Shown piece after piece: positions 1 through 8,118 of a stretch of 64,000 nt of DNA. Where the stretch lies: the NCBI GenBank assembly GCA_039584685.1, contig JBDGXI010000001.1, positions 1 to 64,000 of the forward strand, in the 5' to 3' direction. Numbering within the stretch: position 1 is the stretch's first letter; each line of letters starts with the position of its first letter. The notes beneath the pieces were generated by a model that saw only the letters and a list, made by a program, of their open reading frames with translations, did not search any database and was not told the DNA's origin. The translations under genes were made by a program, and so were the position numbers. This stretch comes from Benthicola sp039584685. GTDB taxonomy: Bacteria > Gemmatimonadota > Gemmatimonadetes > Palauibacterales > Palauibacteraceae.

Positions 1-437
1 CCGATGAAGAACGACTCCGGGACTCCGTACACTCCGTAGTCGATGGCCGTGCGCTGCGAGGGATCCAGGACATGGGTCCACTCACCCCCGTACTCCTCCA
101 GAAAGCGCTCGGCGTTGGCCCGCGAATCCTGATAGACGACACCCAGGAGAACGACCTCGGAGTCGTCCCAGGTACGCTCCGTCCGCACGAGCACCGGGTG
201 CTCCTGCCTGCACGGAATACACCAGGAGGCCCAGAAGTTCAGGATCACGACTCTTCCCTCGAGGTCGGACAGGTGCAGGGTATCGCCCTCGAAGGTGACG
301 AGTTCGAAGTCTGGCGCCTGCAGGCCCGCCATCGGGGAAGGCAGCACGTATGTATCCCGGCCCATTCCCCAGTACAGCAGCCACAGCACGGGCAGGGCTG
401 CCAGCGGGAGGAGCCAGCGAAGTTGCTTTCTCGTCAT
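1..437 (-). CDS. ccmG: Thiol:disulfide interchange protein CcmG/DsbE (3' end outside window)
   Basis: Periplasmic, membrane-anchored thioredoxin-fold protein expected to reduce apocytochrome c or the CcmH thiols before heme attachment. The visible 145 residues start with a basic stretch and one hydrophobic anchor (about residues 8-22). A TlpA/DsbE-like domain follows with active site W-C-I-P-C (Cys73, Cys76) after the strand VVILNFWAS; the cis-proline segment YGVYGVPESFFI is at the truncated edge. It is the last visible gene of a minus-strand ccm operon, 25 nt after ccmF. The ATG at 437 fits the signal anchor. Family and context agree; only the C-terminus is missing. Confidence 0.93.
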   Translation of the reverse strand, partial: MTRKQLRWLLPLAALPVLWLLYWGMGRDTYVLPSPMAGLQAPDFELVTFEGDTLHLSDLEGRVVILNFWASWCIPCRQEHPVLVRTERTWDDSEVVLLGVVYQDSRANAERFLEEYGGEWTHVLDPSQRTAIDYGVYGVPESFFI

Positions 438-462
438 ATCGTCTCTATCCGTCCGTTTTCGA

Positions 463-2496
463 TCAGACGGTCACCGCGGTGGACTCTTCGAGGAGCCCGG
501 CGGATTCCTCTTCTTCGGCGATCTCGACCGCCGACACCGCCGGACGGCCACTGCCTCGCTGTGGCATCACGGCCAGGATTCCCCCGAGCGCCACGATCAT
601 TCCCCCGATCCACAACCAGGGAACGGCGGGGTTCACGATCGCCCGAATCGTAGCGTGGCTGCCCTCTTCCCGGTCGAAAGCCATCAGCGTCAGGTAGAGG
701 TCCTCTTTCAGGGTGGACCGGACTTCCGGCGTCCCTATGGGCTGCTGCGAGTTCGGGTAGTAGTTCAGCCGGGGGCGCATCGTCCCCGCATCCTCTCCAC
801 GGACGAAGATGCTGAAGGTGCCGCCGACGACGAACCGCTGTGGCTGTTCTTCCGCCCACAGCTCGTCGAACATGATCCCGTAGTCACCCAGCTGCATCAG
901 CTCCCCGCGCCGCAACGTCACCTCGCGCTCGAAGCGATAGGTGCCCGAGAAGGCGAGGGCCACGATGATGACCACGATGCCGAAGTGAACGATGTATCCG
1001 CCGTACCGCCTGTTGTTTCGCGTCAGGATCTGCCCGAGCGCGATCGGTGCCGAGACGCCGGCGATCCTACTCCGGGCCTTCACTCCCTTGGTGAACTCTT
1101 CGACGATCGTCGCCGTCACGAAGCCGGCAAACAAGAAGGTCACCAGGGGCCAGAAGCTCCGGATACCGAGAACGAAGCCCAGCAGGCCTGCCACGAGTCC
1201 GGCGACCACCGGAACCAGGAAGGTCCGCTTCATCTTCTCGGGAGTCGTCCGACGCCAGGGAAGTGCCGGCCCCACTCCCATCAGGAAGAGGAGGAGCACG
1301 CCGATCGGTATGGAGACCATGTTGAAGTACGGCGGCCCCACGCTCACCCGGTTTCCATTGATCGCTTCCACCAGCAGGGGAAAGGTCGTTCCCAGCAAGA
1401 CGGTGAACGTGAAAGCGACGAACAACAGGTTGTTCAAGATGAACGCGCTCTCACGCGACACCACGGCGTCCAGCGAGCCCGGCGCGTGCAGGCGGTCCGA
1501 GCGCCAGGCGATCAGGACCAGGGACACGATCATGAGCAGGGCGATGAACGCCAGGAAGATCGGGCCGATCATTCCCTCGGTGAACGCATGAACTGAGTCA
1601 AGAATTCCCGATCGGGTCAAAAACGTCCCAAATAGCGTGAGAAGGAACGTCCCGATGATCAACGAGAGGTTCCAGGTCTTCAGCATTCCGCGCCGTTCCT
1701 GCACCATCACGGAGTGCACGAAGGCCGTCGCCGTGAGCCACGGAAGGAAGGACGCGTTCTCCACCGGATCCCAGGCCCAGTAGCCGCCCCAGCCCAGGAC
1801 TTCGTACGACCACCAGGCGCCACCCACGATCCCCACGGAGAGGAAGGCCCAGGCCGCCACGGTCCAGCGCCGGGTCAACCGGATCCACTCTTCGTCGAGC
1901 TTGCCGCTCAGCAGGGCTCCGATCGCGAATGCGAACGGGACCGTGAGTCCGACGTAGCCCAGGTAGAGCATCGGCGGATGCAGGCCCATGAGCGGGTGAT
2001 TCTGCAGCAGCGGATTGGGCCCGGGTCCGTTGGCCGGCACCGGAAACACGGTCCCGAACGGGTTGGCGGGGCCGGTAATGAGTCCGTAGAAGAACAGCCC
2101 CACGAAGCCCATGACTCCATTCGCGAACGGGATCAGCCGGGAGTCCGACTTCCGGTTGACGAACGCCACCAGGGCGCCGTACCCGGAGAGGATCCAGGCC
2201 CAGAACAGGATCGAGCCTTCGAGGCTGCTCCACAGCGAGATGGCCGTGTAGTAGGTCGGCGTCTCACGGCTTCCGACCCGCGCCACGTAGGACACGCTGA
2301 AGTCGTGCGTGAGGAGCGCGATCTCCATCGCGATGAACGCCGTCGACATGGCGGCGAACACGAAGTACGAGCCATACCGCGCCGCGCGAATCAGGCCCGG
2401 CTTCCGGGTGAATCCGCCGACGATGCCCGTGATCGTCACCACCAGGGCGCCAAGAAGCGCCGCGGCGATGGAAGTGCTTCCGATGAGATTCAGCAT
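463..2496 (-). CDS. ccmF: Cytochrome c-type biogenesis protein CcmF (heme lyase subunit)
   Basis: Polytopic inner-membrane protein of the system I holocytochrome c synthase, which attaches heme delivered by CcmE to apocytochrome CXXCH motifs. At 677 residues it has the family's usual length and many hydrophobic segments. The tryptophan-rich WWD segment WGGYWAWDPVENASFLPW is followed by TATAFVHSVMVQERRGMLKTWN and FLTRSGILDSVHAF, all hallmark CcmF sequence. A periplasmic domain near the C-terminus precedes a final membrane helix and a short acidic tail. It follows ccmE by 6 nt and precedes ccmG. Confidence 0.97.
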   Translation of the reverse strand: MLNLIGSTSIAAALLGALVVTITGIVGGFTRKPGLIRAARYGSYFVFAAMSTAFIAMEIALLTHDFSVSYVARVGSRETPTYYTAISLWSSLEGSILFWAWILSGYGALVAFVNRKSDSRLIPFANGVMGFVGLFFYGLITGPANPFGTVFPVPANGPGPNPLLQNHPLMGLHPPMLYLGYVGLTVPFAFAIGALLSGKLDEEWIRLTRRWTVAAWAFLSVGIVGGAWWSYEVLGWGGYWAWDPVENASFLPWLTATAFVHSVMVQERRGMLKTWNLSLIIGTFLLTLFGTFLTRSGILDSVHAFTEGMIGPIFLAFIALLMIVSLVLIAWRSDRLHAPGSLDAVVSRESAFILNNLLFVAFTFTVLLGTTFPLLVEAINGNRVSVGPPYFNMVSIPIGVLLLFLMGVGPALPWRRTTPEKMKRTFLVPVVAGLVAGLLGFVLGIRSFWPLVTFLFAGFVTATIVEEFTKGVKARSRIAGVSAPIALGQILTRNNRRYGGYIVHFGIVVIIVALAFSGTYRFEREVTLRRGELMQLGDYGIMFDELWAEEQPQRFVVGGTFSIFVRGEDAGTMRPRLNYYPNSQQPIGTPEVRSTLKEDLYLTLMAFDREEGSHATIRAIVNPAVPWLWIGGMIVALGGILAVMPQRGSGRPAVSAVEIAEEEESAGLLEESTAVTV

Positions 2497-2502
2497 TCGC
2501 CG

Positions 2503-2958
2503 CTACCCGTCCGTCTTGATGAGGGACTCGTACATCTGCTCGGGCTTCTCACCGTGGGGCGGCTCGTACTCGTTGGAGTGCTTGACCATCAGGTTCTTGG
2601 ACTCGAAGACGCCTTCGTGCGTGTAGCGTCCCTCGACCACGACTCCGATGCCTTCCTTGAACATGGCAGGCGGAGCTCCGGTGCTACGCACGGGCACCTC
2701 GCCGAGGCTGTCCGCGACCACGAACCGGAGATCCAGCGCTTCCGCATCCCACACCAGCGATCCGGGCTTCACCTGGCCCCCCAGTCGCAGCGGCTGATCG
2801 ACGATCTCGTCAGCCCGCTCCGCCAGTTCCGCACGAAGCTCGCTCGGGGTCAGGAAGTACACCACGTTGCTGCTCAGGCCTCCTGCGATCAGCATCGCGA
2901 TTCCACCGGCGATCGCTAGCAGACCGAGGCCGGCCCATATCTTCTTGGACTTGCTCAT
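2503..2958 (-). CDS. ccmE: Cytochrome c-type biogenesis protein CcmE (heme chaperone)
   Basis: Periplasmic heme chaperone that covalently carries heme from the CcmABCD complex to CcmF. The 151-residue protein has one N-terminal membrane anchor (about residues 7-30) and an OB-fold beta domain with the family segments LRLGGQVKPGSL and VVVEGRY. The heme-binding motif reads K-H-S-N-E-Y, placing the attachment histidine at His127 and the partner tyrosine at Tyr131, matching the H-x-x-x-Y type of classical CcmE. A polar tail follows. It lies between the ccmD-like gene and ccmF in the minus-strand operon. Confidence 0.96.
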   Translation of the reverse strand: MSKSKKIWAGLGLLAIAGGIAMLIAGGLSSNVVYFLTPSELRAELAERADEIVDQPLRLGGQVKPGSLVWDAEALDLRFVVADSLGEVPVRSTGAPPAMFKEGIGVVVEGRYTHEGVFESKNLMVKHSNEYEPPHGEKPEQMYESLIKTDG

Positions 2959-2993
2959 GTGACGGATTGTCCCTTGCTATGTGAATCGGAGAG

Positions 2994-3212
2994 TCAGTCC
3001 CCGGTTCCCGCAACCTCTAACGAATCGACGGCGCGGGCCGTCGTCCGCTCGCGTGATTCCAGCCTGAACGCATACCACAGGAGTGCGCCCCAGGTGAGCC
3101 CGTAGCCCGCCACCACGAAGCCACGGTTCTCCATCTCCACCCGGCCCGTATACACCCATAGCAGGATCAGGGCCAGAATGTAGACCACGGTGACTACACT
3201 CCACTTACGCAT
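2994..3212 (-). CDS. ccmD: Small CcmD-like membrane protein
   Basis: A 72-residue protein between ccmC and ccmE, exactly where ccmD is found in system I operons. Two hydrophobic stretches are visible: residues 5-21, and residues about 33-48 (GYGLTWGALLWYAF), followed by a charged RLESRER segment. The second helix plus basic tail resembles CcmD, which helps release holo-CcmE from the CcmABC complex. It differs from the shortest CcmD proteins in having a likely extra N-terminal helix. The start overlaps the end of ccmC by 8 nt, suggesting translational coupling. Assignment rests mostly on position and topology because CcmD sequences diverge strongly. Confidence 0.7.
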   Translation of the reverse strand: MRKWSVVTVVYILALILLWVYTGRVEMENRGFVVAGYGLTWGALLWYAFRLESRERTTARAVDSLEVAGTGD

Positions 3213-3876
3213 TGTACGCCATTCTCTTCTCGAGTTCCCCTTCGAGCTTCGCCAGCCGAATGCGCCGTACCATCAGATAGGCGTAGACGAGTGTGAAAGC
3301 CCCTAGATTCAGCATGAGCGTCCACAGGATGTCGGGAGCCACGCTGCGCGGACTCGAAGGCGGCTGATGCAGCGTGCGCCACCACGTGACCGACATGTAG
3401 ACGATGGGCACGTTCGCGAAACCGATCACCCCGACGATCGCCGACCAGCGAGCCCTCTTCTCCGCGTCGTCCGCGAAGCTCCGCAGGGCCCCGTAGCCGA
3501 CGTAGATGGCGAGCAGTATGGCGGTGGTCGTGAGCCTGGGATCCCAGGTCCAGAACACACCCCACGTCGGCTTGCCCCACATCATGCCGAGCAGCAGCGT
3601 GACGACCGTGAACACCACACCGATCTCGGCCGAGCTGGCTGCCACCCGGTCCCAGCGCTCGTCCCTTTGAATGAGGTAGAGCACGCTCATCACGAATACG
3701 ATGAAGAACGCGAGGAACGCGAGCCACGCGGCGGGTACGTGTACGTACATGAGCCGCTGCACGTTCCCCTGGGCGGCATCCGCCGGGACCACAACCAGGC
3801 CGACGTAGCTGCCCACGAGCATGGCCACGAGCGCCGCGACCCCGAGGGATTTTTCGATTACTGTCTTGGGTCCCAC
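3205..3876 (-). CDS. ccmC: Heme exporter/heme-handling protein CcmC
   Basis: Inner-membrane protein of 223 residues with about six helices that loads heme onto CcmE. Diagnostic motifs are MYVHVPAAWLAF, carrying a conserved histidine, and the WWD segment WGKPTWGVFWTWDPRLTTT, followed by LLAIYVGYGALRSF and a second conserved histidine near TWWRTLHQPPS. The ATG at 3876 lies immediately after the ccmB stop, so the genes are contiguous. The 3' end overlaps the ccmD-like gene by 8 nt. Confidence 0.96.
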   Translation of the reverse strand: MGPKTVIEKSLGVAALVAMLVGSYVGLVVVPADAAQGNVQRLMYVHVPAAWLAFLAFFIVFVMSVLYLIQRDERWDRVAASSAEIGVVFTVVTLLLGMMWGKPTWGVFWTWDPRLTTTAILLAIYVGYGALRSFADDAEKRARWSAIVGVIGFANVPIVYMSVTWWRTLHQPPSSPRSVAPDILWTLMLNLGAFTLVYAYLMVRRIRLAKLEGELEKRMAYNA

Positions 3877-4554
3877 CTATTCCTCCAGGGCGATCGGGAA
3901 GATCCAAATACAGATGACGAAGAAGATGATGTCAAACGCGCCCAGCACCCGGAGCCAAACGACCGCCTCTCCCATCAGGTCTCCCTCGAGGATCAGCGTC
4001 GTGGCGTTCACCGCTCCGAGGAGCACCGGGACCAGAGCCGGGAACAGGAGCAGCGGGAGCATGACTTCCCGGGCCCGCAGGTTCACAGTGAGCGCCGAGT
4101 AAAAGGTGCCCACGAGCGAAAAGCCGATAGTACCGAGGACCGCGACGGCGACCAGGCCACCCGCGTACGGCCACAGGTTGGCCTGGAACAGGACCCCGGC
4201 AGCCGGAAACAGGACAGCCTCGACCAACAGGAGCATCACTATGTTCCCGAGCAGTTTGCCGAGGTAGATGGCGCGCGGATCGCCGGGGTAGGCCCGCAGC
4301 CCCTCGAGACCGCCGCTCGTCTCCTCGTTCTGGTAGGTACGGCTGAGCGACAGGAGGCCAGTGAAGGCGATCCCGACCCACAGCAGCCCGCCGGCCACTC
4401 TCTGCAAGAGTTCGGTGTCCGGTCCCAGGGCGAAGCTGAAGATGAACAGCACGAGGGCAGCGAAGAACACCATGGCGTTGAAGCTCTGTTTCGTGCGAGC
4501 CTCGATGAGGAGGTCCTTCCACACGATGGCCCAGGCCCGGTGCAGGACGGACAT
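3877..4554 (-). CDS. ccmB: Heme exporter protein CcmB (ABC transporter membrane subunit)
   Basis: Membrane subunit of the CcmAB ABC transporter that drives release of holo-CcmE. The 225-residue protein has an N-terminal cytoplasmic segment with KDLLIEARTKQSFNAMVFF, then about six membrane helices; REVMLPLLLFPALVPVLL is typical of the family. The reading frame is open much further upstream, but that part is only the wrong frame of ccmA. The real ATG at 4554 shares one base with the ccmA stop (TGATG), so the two are translationally coupled. Confidence 0.95.
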   Translation of the reverse strand: MSVLHRAWAIVWKDLLIEARTKQSFNAMVFFAALVLFIFSFALGPDTELLQRVAGGLLWVGIAFTGLLSLSRTYQNEETSGGLEGLRAYPGDPRAIYLGKLLGNIVMLLLVEAVLFPAAGVLFQANLWPYAGGLVAVAVLGTIGFSLVGTFYSALTVNLRAREVMLPLLLFPALVPVLLGAVNATTLILEGDLMGEAVVWLRVLGAFDIIFFVICIWIFPIALEE

Positions 4555-5282
4555 CACTCCACCTCCGGCGCGCCCGCCGACCCGCCGACAGACAGGTGGC
4601 GACTCAAGGGCTCGGTCTCGGGAAGGATCTCGAGGTGGCCCCTTCGAAGAACCCCGGTCTGCTCCGCTTCGCGCACGGCCTCTCCGTCCTGGTGTGAGGC
4701 CAGGAGGACCGTGGTTCCGGCCGCCTTGAACTCGCTCACCACCTCGTCCACCAGGCGCATGCCCTGGGAATCGAGCCCGGAATAGGGCTCGTCGAGCAGC
4801 GCGACCTCGATCGGACGCACGAGCAGCTGCCCGAGCGCCAGGCGCTTCCGCATGCCGGTCGAGAAGGTCCGCATCCGATTGTCCGCGACCTCGTCCAGGC
4901 CGATGCGCTCCAGAACCGCGGTGATCACTCCGCGGTCCGGTTTCAGGCCGGACATGCTCATCGTGAAGTGGAGGTTCTCGACCGCCGTCAGGTCGTCGTA
5001 CAGGAAGCCTCGCACGGTGAGAAGGCCCGTGCGCATCCGCACCTCGTCCGGATCGTTCTTGAGGGAATGCCCCATGACATGCCCATCCCCGCCGGATGGG
5101 CGCAACAGGGTCGCGACGAGCTTCAGTAGGGTGGTCTTGCCCGCTCCGTTCGGCCCCACGAGACACAGAGTCGTTCCGGGCTCCACCCGAACGCTGGCGT
5201 CGCGCAGGGCCCACTTCCACCCGAACCGCTTCGAAAGTCCTTCCAGCTCGACAGCGGCGTGGGTCTCACGGTCTATAGGTAT
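4554..5282 (-). CDS. ccmA: Heme exporter ATP-binding protein CcmA; start codon unclear
   Basis: ATPase subunit of the CcmAB transporter. Walker A is GPNGAGKTT, the signature sequence reads FSTGMRKRLALGQ, and Walker B is VALLDEPYSGLD followed by a switch histidine in LLASHQDG. The first canonical start in frame is a GTG at 5186, only a few residues before Walker A. However, the typical ABC N-terminus (VELEGLSKRFGWKWALRD) is encoded just upstream, at about 5198-5251, in the same frame. Between the in-frame TGA of the upstream gene (5286-5288) and that segment there is no ATG, GTG or TTG. An ATA at 5280-5282 follows an AGAGGG Shine-Dalgarno-like sequence by about 7 nt and is the coordinate used here. 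A sequencing error or another non-standard start is possible. Confidence 0.85.
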   Translation of the reverse strand: MPIDRETHAAVELEGLSKRFGWKWALRDASVRVEPGTTLCLVGPNGAGKTTLLKLVATLLRPSGGDGHVMGHSLKNDPDEVRMRTGLLTVRGFLYDDLTAVENLHFTMSMSGLKPDRGVITAVLERIGLDEVADNRMRTFSTGMRKRLALGQLLVRPIEVALLDEPYSGLDSQGMRLVDEVVSEFKAAGTTVLLASHQDGEAVREAEQTGVLRRGHLEILPETEPLSRHLSVGGSAGAPEVE

Positions 5283-5285
5283 CGC

Positions 5286-5816
5286 TCAGCCCTCTGCCGG
5301 TTCGTCGGTATCGAGCCGTCGCACCAGGTTGCGCCCGAACTGCTCGACGTACTGCCACGCCGGATGCGAGGCCGGAACGGGTCGCATGAGCGACCACTGG
5401 ACGGGCTCGGACGGAAGGTCCATCGGATTGTACAAGGCTTCCACGTACAGCAGTGTCCCGCCCCGCTCGGGTTCCGCCCAGAAAAGCATCTTGATGTATT
5501 TTTCGGGCTCCGACAGGTAGCCGAACGGCGCCGAGCTGAGCACCCGCGGGACGTAGATCCAGTCCGACTCCATCCTGGCCACGTTGGTGGTGTCATCCGC
5601 CGTGCGCGAGAACCAGCGCGGCTGGATCCCGTCGTTGCGCAGGACCTCCCAGGCTCGCTCCATCACCGTGTCCGGCGGAGCGGCCACTCGCACCACCGTC
5701 GCGTTCTTGGAAGGCCCGCGGTTGATACCCTGACTCCCTGCTCCAGACGCGCACGCGGCCAGGATGCCGGCGACCATCCCGGTCGCAAGCCATGTCGTCG
5801 TTCGGGGAGAGAGCAT
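5286..5816 (-). CDS. Predicted lipoprotein of unknown function
   Basis: A 176-residue protein whose N-terminus, after ATG 5816, has a short basic region, a hydrophobic core and a lipobox (GILAAC) followed by Ala-Ser-Gly, so it is likely lipid-anchored and exported. The start is supported by GAGGAGGT about 4 nt upstream; the longer open frame lacks such a site. The mature part is a mixed alpha/beta domain with VARMESDWIYVP and GTLLYVEALYNPMD; I do not recognise the family. It is the first gene of the minus-strand unit leading into ccmABCDEFG, separated from the ccmA open frame only by the TGA, so a role linked to cytochrome maturation is possible but unproven. Confidence 0.8.
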   Translation of the reverse strand: MLSPRTTTWLATGMVAGILAACASGAGSQGINRGPSKNATVVRVAAPPDTVMERAWEVLRNDGIQPRWFSRTADDTTNVARMESDWIYVPRVLSSAPFGYLSEPEKYIKMLFWAEPERGGTLLYVEALYNPMDLPSEPVQWSLMRPVPASHPAWQYVEQFGRNLVRRLDTDEPAEG

Positions 5817-5872
5817 GTAACCTCCTCGGCCTCGGATGTGCTGGTGCCCCTGCGGGCCCACACGAGCACTTG

Positions 5873-5901
5873 GTTATGCGGCCTGAGGCTTCCTGATGCA
5901 A
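5873..5901 (-). promoter_or_regulatory. Candidate housekeeping promoter for the lipoprotein-ccm operon
   Basis: On the minus strand TTGCAT (5901-5896) and CATAAC (5878-5873) are separated by exactly 17 bases, resembling sigma-70 -35 and -10 boxes. The predicted transcription start would lie about 50 nt upstream of the lipoprotein ATG at 5816. This is pattern matching only. Confidence 0.45.
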
Positions 5902-6015
5902 GCTTTCGGTGCCGGTTCGGCGCCGTCTGGAACCAGTACGTCGCACGCGGTATGTTCGGCTCGGCGCTGGCCCGGAGCCAGGACCGTGAACGCCGTGGAA
6001 AGGACCGGAGGAACC

Positions 6016-7230
6016 GTGGACCTCACCGATATCGCAGCGCTCGCTCAACCGACGGGCGAGAAGATCTTGCTCCTGGTGCTGGATGGCCTCGGCGGGCTTC
6101 CGCTCGAGCCCGGCGGCCTGACCGAGCTGGAGAGGGCCCGCACTCCCCGGATGGACGCGCTGCTCGCGTCCGGCGACGCGGGGCTGCACGTGCCCGTGGC
6201 GCGGGGCGTCACCCCCGGGAGCGGACCGGGCCACCTGTCGCTGTTCGGCTACGATCCACTGCGCTACCGGGTGGGCCGCGGGGCCCTTGCGGCCCTGGGA
6301 GTGGAGTTCCCACTGCAGCCCGGCGATGTCGCGATCCGAGGAAACCTGTGCACCGTCGATGGCCAGGGCGTAGTCACCGATCGGAGAGCCGGGCGCATAC
6401 CGACGGACGAAGCCCGGCCGGTGCTGGAGCTGCTGGACGGCATCCGGGTCGGGGGCGCGCAGGCATTCGTCAGACCGGTGAAGGAGCATCGCTTTCTCCT
6501 GGTGCTTCGCCCCGAGGAGGAGACGGGGGCTGACATAGAAGACACGGATCCCGGAGTGACCGGAGTCCCTCCACTGCATGTCGTGGCTGCTTCTCCCGGG
6601 TCCGAGCCCGCGGCGCGTATCGCTCGCGAATGGCTCGCGCAGGCGGCCAGCGTGCTGGCCGGACAGCCGCGAGCGAACATGGTCCTGCTGCGCGGCTTCG
6701 CGACGCTGCCGGACTGGCCGCGCTTCCCGGACGTCTTTCGGATGCGCTCGCTCGCCATAGCCGCCTATCCCATGTACCGCGGTGTGGCACGGCTCGTGGG
6801 GATGGATGCGGTCGGTGTAGAGGATGATCCGGCCGCCCTCGTACCGGCGCTGCGGGAACGGATCGACGACTACGACTTCTTCTTCCTGCACGTGAAGGGT
6901 ACGGACAAGGCCGGCGAGGACGGGGATTTCCAGAGAAAAGTGGACATCATAGAACAAGTGGACGAACTTGTGCCCGCCCTTCAGGGGGCCGGAATCGGCG
7001 TCAGCTTGATCACCGGCGACCATTCGACGCCAGCCAGGATGGGTGCCCACAGCTGGCACCCGGTGCCTTTCCTCCTGCACGGCGGTCCGGGCCGGGGTCA
7101 TCGGAGCGAGGGCACGGCGGGGTTTGGTGAATCGGAGTGTGCCCGCGGATCGATCGGCTTCATTCGCGGGCGTGAACTCATGCCGCTGGCGGCGTCGTGG
7201 GCCGGCCGGCTCGCCAAGTTCGGGGCCTGA
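6016..7230 (+). CDS. apgM: 2,3-bisphosphoglycerate-independent phosphoglycerate mutase, archaeal type
   Basis: Interconverts 3- and 2-phosphoglycerate in glycolysis and gluconeogenesis using two metal ions and a phosphoserine intermediate (alkaline phosphatase superfamily). The 404-residue protein starts with the metal-binding strand ILLLVLDGLGGLP, has the catalytic serine segment TPGSGPGHLSLFGYDP, then FFFLHVKGTDKAGEDGD and the C-terminal metal site LITGDHSTPARMGAHSWHPVP. This matches ApgM rather than the longer bacterial GpmI. The GTG at 6016 was chosen because GGAGGA lies a few nucleotides upstream; two earlier in-frame GTGs lack such a site. Transcribed divergently from the ccm operon. 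Confidence 0.95.
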   Translation: MDLTDIAALAQPTGEKILLLVLDGLGGLPLEPGGLTELERARTPRMDALLASGDAGLHVPVARGVTPGSGPGHLSLFGYDPLRYRVGRGALAALGVEFPLQPGDVAIRGNLCTVDGQGVVTDRRAGRIPTDEARPVLELLDGIRVGGAQAFVRPVKEHRFLLVLRPEEETGADIEDTDPGVTGVPPLHVVAASPGSEPAARIAREWLAQAASVLAGQPRANMVLLRGFATLPDWPRFPDVFRMRSLAIAAYPMYRGVARLVGMDAVGVEDDPAALVPALRERIDDYDFFFLHVKGTDKAGEDGDFQRKVDIIEQVDELVPALQGAGIGVSLITGDHSTPARMGAHSWHPVPFLLHGGPGRGHRSEGTAGFGESECARGSIGFIRGRELMPLAASWAGRLAKFGA

Positions 7231-7296
7231 ACCGGACGAAGTTATCAACGCGTCGCCTCAGTTGAGGCGGGCGATTGCCACTGATGAGGAGATTAG

Positions 7297-8112
7297 ATGA
7301 GGTGTCCGAAGTGCGGTAGCGACGAGAGCGGAAAGTTCTGCTCGAAGTGCGGCACCGAAGTTCGTCGGAAGGCTGGCGGCGCGAAGTGTTCGAAGTGCGG
7401 CAAGGGCCTCGAGCCAGGGGCCATGTTCTGTGCCGAGTGCGGCGAGCCGACCGGTCACCGCCCCGCCAAGGGCGCCATCGAGTATCTTCCGTGGATCCTC
7501 TCCGGGCTGGCTCTCGTCGCGTTCGCCGTGGCCCTCACGATGTTCATCCAGGGTCAGACGGCGAGTCGTGTCGGCGACATGCCACTGACCGGAGCTCTTC
7601 CGGAGGCGGAGCGCGTCAGCCCCGACGGCACTCCACTGGCTCCTGCCGGGGCCGGACCGGGAGGAATCGACCTGGGCTCCATGACCCCGCGCCAGGCGGC
7701 AGACCGCCTGTTCGATCGCGTGATGCGCGAAGACGAGGGAGGCAACGAAGCGCAGGCACAGCAGTTCGCGACGATGGCGATCCAGGCGTACGGAATGCTG
7801 CCCCCGGCCGAGGTGGATGCCGATGCCCATTTCCATCTGGCATTGCTGAACCTTGTGCTCGACGATGCGGATGCCGCGGACCGGGAAGCGGATCTCATCC
7901 TCGCGCTGGACGACCAGCACCTTCTGGCGCTCTCCATCAAGGCGAGGGTCGCGGATGCCCGCGGAGACGCCGCGGGTCTGGCCGTGGCGTACGAGCAATT
8001 CCTGGATGCGCTTCCTGCCGGGCTGGCTTCGGGCAGGTCCGAGTACCAGATGCACGACGGCATGCTGGAGGCCGAATCCGTCCGAGCCCGGGAGGTAACT
8101 GGCAGAAACTGA
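7297..8112 (+). CDS. Double zinc-ribbon membrane protein with helical repeat region
   Basis: A 271-residue protein of unknown function. Residues 1-48 form two zinc ribbons with four CxxC knuckles (CPKCG, CSKCG, CSKCG, CAECG). One membrane helix follows at about residues 65-86 (LPWILSGLALVAFAVALTMF). A low-complexity Pro/Gly/Ala linker leads to an alpha-helical C-terminal region (about residues 127-265) with a TPR-like spacing of Ala, Leu and Asp; alanine-rich helices include HFHLALLNLVLDDADAADREADLIL. GAGGAG precedes the ATG by about 5 nt. It is convergent with copA (6 nt gap). A scaffold role at the inner membrane is plausible, but no specific function can be read from the sequence. Confidence 0.85.
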   Translation: MRCPKCGSDESGKFCSKCGTEVRRKAGGAKCSKCGKGLEPGAMFCAECGEPTGHRPAKGAIEYLPWILSGLALVAFAVALTMFIQGQTASRVGDMPLTGALPEAERVSPDGTPLAPAGAGPGGIDLGSMTPRQAADRLFDRVMREDEGGNEAQAQQFATMAIQAYGMLPPAEVDADAHFHLALLNLVLDDADAADREADLILALDDQHLLALSIKARVADARGDAAGLAVAYEQFLDALPAGLASGRSEYQMHDGMLEAESVRAREVTGRN

Positions 8113-8118
8113 GTCCGA

